Source: Candidatus Martarchaeota archaeon (GTDB lineage Archaea > Micrarchaeota > Micrarchaeia > Micrarchaeales > Micrarchaeaceae). Taken from it: 15,120 nucleotides of DNA. The number at the start of each line of letters is the position of its first letter. The first letter of the stretch is position 1. The stretch is from assembly GCA_023474155.1 (NCBI GenBank), contig JAMCYJ010000028.1:1-15120 (forward strand), given 5' to 3'. The notes under the pieces are model-generated. The model ran no database searches. It was not told where the DNA came from and was given only the letters and a program-made list of their open reading frames with translations. The position numbers and the translations under genes are program-made. Below are positions 13,855-15,120 of the stretch, one piece after another.

Positions 13855-14379
13855 TTACTTATAAATGGTTCGTTGCACCATAATATTGTTAGTTATATTT
13901 GTTTGTGTAATAGGATAATTATTAGGGAATTGCCCTCCCGCTGTCGGCGCACCGCCTGGCGTGTAGCCTGGTATTGAGCCAAGAGATTTGGCGAGGTTGG
14001 CTGCGGTGGAGGCGATGTAGCCTGGCACTTCACTGCCATAGGTTTCCCAAGATGCTAAAGATAAGGGATTAAATGGAGCGTTTGGAGAAGTATTTGTATT
14101 TGGTACTGACTGTGTATTTACTATTGGTACTATTGGTGCTCCCGCTGATTGTAAAAATGACAATTCACCAAGAGGTAGTGTATACTGCCCTGCCCCTCCT
14201 GGCGTGGGTAGTGCTATCGGCATATTACCTGTTGCGATGGATTCTGAAGAAAATGAAAAGGCAGTCTTGAGGATAGTCAAAAGAGAGCTTTCAGATATAG
14301 ATATAAATCTAGAATAATACAATAAATTTAAATGAATGCAGCAATAACGAACTTTATTGCTTCCAGAAGTTCCATGCAT
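13855..14379 (-). CDS. Pro/Gly/Asn-rich unknown protein abutting the tRNA 3' end
   Basis: Open frame of 174 codons whose stop (13855-13857) begins immediately after the tRNA discriminator base. The first 52 codons look non-coding, and the ATG at 14223 (MPIALPTPGG), giving 122 residues, is a likelier start. From there the protein is rich in P, G, N, T and S with phrases such as IPGYTPGGAPTAGGQFPNN, one amphipathic stretch (VPGYIASTAANLAKSLGS), no cysteine and no membrane segment, resembling the low-complexity end of a virion or surface protein. Family not recognised. It competes with plus-strand open frames at 14042-14317; A-ending codons here would by themselves make one of those look hydrophobic. 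It may be a fragment of an integrated element. Confidence 0.4.
   Translation of the reverse strand: MHGTSGSNKVRYCCIHLNLLYYSRFISISESSLLTILKTAFSFSSESIATGNMPIALPTPGGAGQYTLPLGELSFLQSAGAPIVPIVNTQSVPNTNTSPNAPFNPLSLASWETYGSEVPGYIASTAANLAKSLGSIPGYTPGGAPTAGGQFPNNYPITQTNITNNIMVQRTIYK
14073..14270 (+). CDS. Alternative small two-helix membrane protein
   Basis: 65 codons starting MERLEKYLYLVL, with two hydrophobic helices (about 7-28 and 36-53) and a basic end RWILKKMKRQS that obeys the positive-inside rule. AAGGGATT ends a few bases before the ATG and is a weak Shine-Dalgarno. A second frame, ATG at 14237 to TAA at 14317 (MDSEENEKAVLRIVKREL and so on), overlaps its end by 34 nt. It lies entirely antisense to the Pro/Gly-rich frame, and the relative phase puts its second codon positions opposite the A-rich third positions of that frame, a known way to get false hydrophobic frames. 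Only one of the two is likely real. Confidence 0.25.
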   Translation: MERLEKYLYLVLTVYLLLVLLVLPLIVKMTIHQEVVYTALPLLAWVVLSAYYLLRWILKKMKRQS

Positions 14380-14382
14380 TCA
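14333..14382. repeat. Nested inverted repeats with alternative pairings
   Basis: Outer arms TGAATGCA (14333-14340) and TGCATTCA (14375-14382), 8 of 8. Directly inside the left arm starts a second perfect repeat, GCAATAA (14341-14347) with TTATTGC (14354-14360). A third, GAACTT (14349-14354) with AAGTTC (14367-14372), shares bases with the second, so the two inner stems exclude each other; CTTC-CA-GAAG at 14360-14369 overlaps too. Confidence 0.55.
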
Positions 14383-14423
14383 AAATACTAATTATCTCGT
14401 CTTTTTCCATAATAATATTATGT

Positions 14424-14449
14424 ATTACAAATTTAAAATAATTTGTAAT
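14424..14449. repeat. Perfect 10-bp inverted repeat, 6-nt spacer
   Basis: ATTACAAATT (14424-14433) and AATTTGTAAT (14440-14449) are exact inverted copies around TAAAAT. Eighteen of twenty arm bases are A/T. It could be an operator, a terminator hairpin or an element end. Confidence 0.5.
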
Positions 14450-14676
14450 TGGTATGCAAATATTAATATAGTCTAGTTGTATAACATTGCATATCTCCGG
14501 TGAAGCGATTGGTCTATAAATGTGCACTCTCAGGGCTTAAAAAAGATATAACTGGACTTCGGTCTTCCTTATCTACACCATTTTCTTTACATCGTTTGGG
14601 TAAAATTTTAAACAAAGGCATATTTTACTATAGATGATCCGAATTGATCATTTTGATCTTGAATTGGAAAAAGAAA
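14450..14676. other. Non-coding stretch with a UUCG-type hairpin
   Basis: No convincing gene on either strand. A TATA-like AATATTAATATAG at about 14459-14471 precedes a less AT-rich patch (about 14490-14580). At 14544-14574 AGATA pairs with TATCT and, inside an internal loop, GGAC-TTCG-GTCT forms a C(UUCG)G tetraloop hairpin. No box C/D pair, tRNA or known RNA motif was found. Confidence 0.3.
14634..14651. repeat. Short inverted repeat downstream of the PIN gene
   Basis: ATGATC (14634-14639), spacer CGAATT, GATCAT (14646-14651). It lies 26 nt beyond the stop of the minus-strand PIN gene. GATC-NN-GAATTG also recurs directly at 14636 and 14655. Too short to assign a role. Confidence 0.3.
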
Positions 14677-15102
14677 CTATTGCATACCTAAGATAGCCAA
14701 AAGATCTTTTGTTGAAATTACCTTTACACGGTCCTGTTTTGCCATAAGCTTGTCATTTGACCAGATTGGGCACCTCTTATAAAGCGCAACTGCAAAGTAA
14801 ATTGCATCATTTACCGTAGGAGATATTCTATCGGCGTCTTTTTTGAATTTGTCCAAATACCTATAGTCAATTATTTCTATTCCAGATGCGTATATCAGCT
14901 GCAAAATAAGACCAAGTACCTCATTTTTATTCAACATGGCTTTCTTTGCAAGCAGATCTTTATACTTATATACCTCCTCTATGAGGAATGGTGGTGCATA
15001 GAGTTTCAATGGCGTTGGAGTTTTTGTAAGCAATATCTTCCTTGTGGTGCTGTCTCTCATAAAAGCTGCAAAGAGTATATTGGCGTCTAGCACAAGATCC
15101 AT
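14677..15102 (-). CDS. PIN-domain ribonuclease, VapC-like
   Basis: 141 residues, one PIN domain, the metal-dependent RNase fold of VapC toxins. Acidic residues are where expected: Asp6 in LVLDANILFAAF, Glu42/Glu43 in LIEEVYKYKD, Asp99 in PTVNDAIYFAVAL and Asp117 in IWSNDKLM, so it should be active. Length and the opening DANILFAAFMRDSTTRKILL fit the archaeal PIN subgroup often found as toxins. The start ATG at 15102 is preceded by a strong Shine-Dalgarno. An antitoxin would be expected just upstream, beyond the window; a TGA at about 15111-15113 could be its stop, but this cannot be checked here. A non-toxin RNA-processing PIN protein remains possible. Confidence 0.9.
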   Translation of the reverse strand: MDLVLDANILFAAFMRDSTTRKILLTKTPTPLKLYAPPFLIEEVYKYKDLLAKKAMLNKNEVLGLILQLIYASGIEIIDYRYLDKFKKDADRISPTVNDAIYFAVALYKRCPIWSNDKLMAKQDRVKVISTKDLLAILGMQ

Positions 15103-15106
15103 TTAG

Positions 15107-15113
15107 TCACCTC
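15107..15113 (-). promoter_or_regulatory. Strong Shine-Dalgarno of the PIN gene
   Basis: GAGGTGA on the minus strand, four bases (CTAA) before the ATG. It is complementary to the conserved anti-Shine-Dalgarno of archaeal 16S rRNA. Most other genes here lack such a site, so this start is probably internal to a polycistronic message. Confidence 0.75.
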
Positions 15114-15120
15114 ATGCATT

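Noticed and set aside
14544..14580. H/ACA guide RNA: stem AGATA/TATCT followed directly by ACA
   Set aside because: The upper stem has only four pairs and no kink-turn, and the pocket geometry is wrong for archaeal H/ACA RNAs.
13855..15120. Direct repeat of the tRNA 3' end as an attR/attL site
   Set aside because: No second copy of the T-arm/acceptor sequence was seen in the rest of the window.
1..15120. CRISPR array, rRNA, insertion sequence or transposase
   Set aside because: No regularly spaced direct repeats, no rRNA-like sequence and no transposase or integrase motifs were found.

Overview
The window reads as chromosomal DNA of an archaeon. Evidence: an archaeal-type SecF, a dimeric glycyl-tRNA synthetase of the archaeal/eukaryotic kind, a tRNA gene interrupted by a small intron just 3' of the anticodon, no encoded CCA, and A/T-rich TATA-like boxes about 25 bases upstream of start codons that usually lack a Shine-Dalgarno sequence (short or leaderless 5' ends). 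Compact genes, Ser/Thr/Asn-rich surface proteins and heavy use of ATA and AGG codons would fit a small-genome DPANN lineage such as Micrarchaeota, but that placement is only an impression.

Layout. 1-1892: two divergent surface proteins, an exported one running off the left edge and a membrane-anchored one with a mucin-like linker. 1926-5048: a same-strand cluster of a tRNA-binding OB-fold protein, glycyl-tRNA synthetase, an ASCH-domain protein and an 8-oxoguanine DNA glycosylase. 5093-6806 (minus): a small helical protein with a possible coupled leader peptide, a minimal RNA ligase, and a MIP18/DUF59 Fe-S assembly protein. 6994-9403: a four-helix membrane protein, a convergent gap that may hold a structured RNA, a Nudix ADP-ribose pyrophosphatase sharing a 57-bp divergent promoter region with an 87-residue unknown, and an EamA-type transporter. 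9491-13632: a polysaccharide flippase, a protein with a C-terminal diadenylate-cyclase-like (DAC) domain, and a convergent secF lacking an adjacent secD.

13741-15120: a tRNA-Thr(GGT) gene with a 13-nt intron and an apparently compensated A19-U56 tertiary pair. Its 3' end directly abuts the stop codon of an unusual Pro/Gly/Asn-rich open frame. Beyond lie competing small open frames, several inverted repeats, an AT-rich gap, and a PIN-domain (VapC-like) gene with a strong Shine-Dalgarno. This end looks like accessory DNA, possibly an element or element scar at the tRNA 3' end continuing past the window.

The best candidates for something new are the DAC-like protein with its AT-rich N-terminal module, the tRNA and the accessory patch beside it, the minimal RNA ligase, and the possible RNA at 7437-7633.
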